Position numbers and translations under genes: made by a program
Shown here: positions 61,376 to 64,000 of the stretch, piece by piece
Layout: every line of letters starts with the position of its first letter
Numbering within the stretch: position 1 is the first letter of the stretch
The notes under the pieces: generated by a model
The model's input: the letters and a program-made list of their open reading frames with translations, nothing else
Database searches by the model: none
Told to the model about the DNA's origin: nothing
NCBI GenBank assembly: GCA_022453515.1
Contig: JAJNNY010000006.1
Coordinates: 1,164,095 to 1,228,094, forward strand
Direction of reading: 5' to 3'
Origin: Astrocystis sublimbata
Lineage: Eukaryota > Ascomycota > Sordariomycetes > Xylariales > Xylariaceae
Length of the DNA stretch: 64,000 bases

Positions 61376-62544
61376 ATGTCGTACTTCTTCTCGACCCCGG
61401 TCGACATCGACATCGTCCTCGATGACACCGACTCGAGACAGATGGTCGACATAAAAACGGACAAGAACAGGCGCGAGAAGGCTCCCCTTTACATGGATGG
61501 GGAGAGCGTGCGAGGTTCGTTACCCCATGCTCAATGCGACTTGGGATGGACATGATTACTGACGTCGGAGCATCTGCGCAGGACAAGCGACAGTCCGGCC
61601 CAAGGACTCCAAGAAATTAGAACATATGGGCATCAAGGTCCAGTTCATCGGCACCATAGGTCAGTTTCGCATGGTAGCTAGGAACCACTAGGGGACCCAA
61701 GACTGATGCGTATCGACCCAATCTCCAGAGATGTTCTTCGACAGAGGCAACCACTATGAATTTCTGTGTCTCAACCAGGAGCTCGCCGCCCCCGGCGAGC
61801 TGCAACACCCGCAGACCTTCGACTTCAACTTCAAGAACGTCGAGAAGCAGTACGAGTCCTACAACGGCATCAACGTCAAGCTACGGTACTTTGTGCGCGT
61901 CACCGTCGCCCGGCGCATGGCCGACGTCATCCGCGAGAAGGACATGTGGGTGTACAGCTACCGCATCCCCCCCGAGATGAACAGCAGCATCAAGATGGAC
62001 GTCGGCATCGAAGACTGTCTGCACATTGAGTTCGAGTACAGCAAGAACAAGTACCACCTTAAGGACGTCATCGTCGGCCGTATCTACTTCCTGCTTGTCC
62101 GCCTCAAGATCAAGCACATGGAGCTGAGCATTATCCGGAGGGAGACTACGGGTGCGACGCCGAACCAGTACAACGAGAGCGAGACTTTGGTTCGTTTTGA
62201 GGTATGGAGACCCCTTTCCTCGCAAACCACCTTGGTTTGCTATTTGCCTGTATTAACGTATGGCCTAGATAATGGATGGTTCTCCATCGCGCGGCGAGAC
62301 GATTCCCATTCGACTCTTCCTCGGCGGTTTCGACCTGACACCGACATTCCGGGATGTGAACAAGAAGTTCTCGACAAGATATTACTTAAGTTTGGTTCTG
62401 ATAGATGAGGACGCCAGGCGGTATTTCAAGCAGTCCGAGATTGTTCTATACCGGCAAGCTCCCGATGCCGTGAGCACCCAGCCGCAAGGTGTCGTTACGG
62501 TTCCCGAGGGAAACAGGCCCATGCCGTTACCTACATCAGCTTGA
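61376..62544 (+). CDS. Retromer subunit Vps26
   Basis: Vps26 is the arrestin-fold subunit of the retromer cargo-recognition complex (Vps26-Vps29-Vps35), which returns receptors such as Vps10 from endosomes to the Golgi. Four exons (61376-61514, 61582-61659, 61729-62201, 62269-62544) join to 321 residues, the usual size. Typical segments are MSYFFSTPVDIDIVLDD, DGESVRGQATVRPKD, MGIKVQFIGTIEMFFDRGN, RYFVRVTVARR, YSKNKYHLKDVIVGRIYF, PIRLFLGGFDLTPTFRDV and RYYLSLVLIDEDARRYFKQ. Introns are 67-69 nt with clean GT-AG ends. Reading past the intron-3 donor at 62202 gives an artificial longer frame; I rejected that because the spliced form restores VRFEIMDGSPSRGETIPIR. Confidence 0.98.
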
Positions 62545-62832
62545 ATCCCATAATTTAATTTTGCACCGTAGGCCTGAAAATGAGCCTTCACCAACTTACT
62601 TGTACATAACTCTATTAGCGACCTACGAATTCTCCTGGGAGCATGGCCGGGTGGCGTTCGGTTTGTGCCGAGGCACGATTACTACTTTAAGACATAAGAT
62701 TTGGTGTTTTTAAAAATTTAAAAATTTCTTTCGTCGCTGTAGCCTGACTTATCTATCTCAAAGGTATCACATGTCCCAAGCACAGCGCGCGTCTCACTAT
62801 TGTACATGAGATTTCTCTTCAAAGCACTTTTC
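62545..62832. other. Short intergenic between convergent VPS26 and nucleoporin genes
   Basis: 3' flanks of both genes; nothing else seen. Confidence 0.6.
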
Positions 62833-64000
62833 CTAGAGAATCTCCATTTCGTCATCGGCTGCGAATCCAAATTGGTTGTTCTGTATGGCAGCGATGCGAT
62901 CGAGCTCGTCTTGGTATTCTTTGCGAATGTCAGCCAACGTCACAACCTTTCGCTTTCCAGTAACCACCCCCTTCTCAGCGCTGGCAGTGGGGATCAAAAC
63001 CTCTTCTGTGGTGACCCAAGCTTGTTTCTGTTCAACACAACTCAAGACATTGATCAGCATTAGGTATTGCCGTGTAATCACGGTATCAAGGACATCGTCG
63101 CTCGTAAACGAGTCTCCTTGACCGAGCTGCCTGAGCTTCTGTATGCGATCGAGCAGTATAGCTGCTGCACCGCGATAGTCGTTCCGCTTGATCCGCCAAG
63201 AGTAGAGGATTTGATGATAGGGAACGCCAGTAATGACATCCATTGTATCTCGGCACCTGTGTGCTAGGATCTCGTCCACAGCGCCTTCAAGACCGGGGAA
63301 TGGCAGTTGCATTAGGTCGGCATTATGATGATTATCACACATCTGCCGAATAAGTGACCGTAAGGCTGAGTGTTGCAGTGCGCGGTCTTTCATGGCAACA
63401 AGTGTTGAATGAGCGAGCGTAAACCGCGACATGGCCGTCGCTCCATTGAATAGGCGGTTTTGCATCTCCGTCCGTAAAGACTCTGCGTCTTTTGTCGTCT
63501 TGTTGATGAACTGCAGCGCAAGGCGTGCGAAATCCACAACGTAGCTGTAGGCCCTTTGTTTTTCGTACAATGCGACGATATGTGCATAGTATCGCGGCAT
63601 GCCGTGAAATAGGTCGTTCCATTCGTGATCATCAAGCAAGCCGCTGCTATGTCTTCCGAGGTCGGCTTGCGATACACCTGTCCTCGTTGTCAACTCTAAT
63701 CTTGATAATAAAAAGATAAATAAAACAAAAAGCGAGGGCGGGTGGACTTACTCATGCCATACGCTGCCTTCTTGAAGTGTATGGCAGCACCAGCGTAATC
63801 CTGAAGTGTCAAGGAGACCCGACCTTGTATGTACACAGAGAAAGAAGCTTGGTCTGCGAAAGGGGCCAATTCCAAGGCTAGATCTGCTCTGTCGCGAACC
63901 AGCAATGTGCATTGGATAATATGAGGTTGCAATTGAGTGTCGCTATCTGGTGCGCAAAGGTTGGTGGCAATCTTGGTAATGACCGAAGTCATTGGTAATG
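62833..64000 (-). CDS. Nucleoporin Nup120/Nup160, C-terminal part (cut by window edge)
   Basis: A scaffold nucleoporin of the Y-complex (Nup84 complex), which coats the nuclear pore membrane. Two exons are visible on the minus strand, from the edge to 63752 and 63695-62833, separated by a 56-nt intron (donor GTAAGT). They supply the last 369 residues. The sequence is all helical repeat, and the stretch YHQILYSWRIKRNDYRGAA with LLDRIQKLRQLG matches my memory of the C-terminal solenoid of Nup160/Nup120. The C-terminus ends FAADDEMEIL. The frame is open at position 64000, so the gene continues outside the window; full family members exceed 1000 residues. The intron shortly before 63,750 sits in the solenoid and does not mark a domain border. 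Confidence 0.85.

Noticed and set aside
62202..62408. Unspliced longer C-terminus of Vps26
   Set aside because: Splicing 62202-62268 restores the conserved FEIMDGSPSRGETIPIR region in the other frame.

Overview
The window is nuclear DNA from a filamentous ascomycete (Pezizomycotina, most likely a Sordariomycete). The genes carry short introns of about 47-235 nt with GTNNGT donors and CTAAC/CTAAT branch sites. The gene families are fungal, and intergenic DNA is rich in the palindrome ACCTAGGT. There is no sign of bacterial or organellar organisation. All exon structures were joined by hand from reading frame, splice consensus and remembered family sequence; there was no transcript or database search.

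The layout is strongly two-sided. Left part (1-21,128): an 11-exon ABCC-type ABC exporter (2181-7169, +), a single-exon anaphase-promoting-complex subunit Apc2 (7991-10663, -), and, after almost 9 kb without a convincing gene, a six-exon C2H2-type zinc-finger protein (19578-21128, -). A gene desert of about 23.5 kb follows (21,129-44,694). It holds only short chance reading frames, simple repeats and an AT-richer core around 34-37 kb. From 10,664 to 44,694 the zinc-finger gene is the only gene I can defend.

The right part (44,695-64,000) is compact and mostly housekeeping: a RING-finger protein with a His-rich N-terminus (+), the SSU-processome WD40 protein Utp12/Dip2 (-), a LYC1-like GNAT acetyltransferase (-), a SprT-like zinc metallopeptidase (-), Arp2/3 subunit ARPC2 (+), a PflX-like radical SAM protein (-), ribosomal protein uL6/Rpl9 (-), retromer subunit Vps26 (+), and the C-terminal part of a Nup120/Nup160 nucleoporin (-) that runs off the right edge. 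These genes serve unrelated cell processes: ubiquitin ligation, ribosome assembly, actin nucleation, endosomal sorting and nuclear pores. I see no biosynthetic cluster, defence system or intact mobile element.

Points for a second look are the gene desert around the zinc-finger gene, the Gln-to-Glu changes in both ABC signature motifs, the unusual RING ligand spacing, the SprT-like and PflX-like proteins of unknown role, the very AT-rich islet between RPL9 and VPS26, and several orphan coding-like fragments in intergenic DNA.
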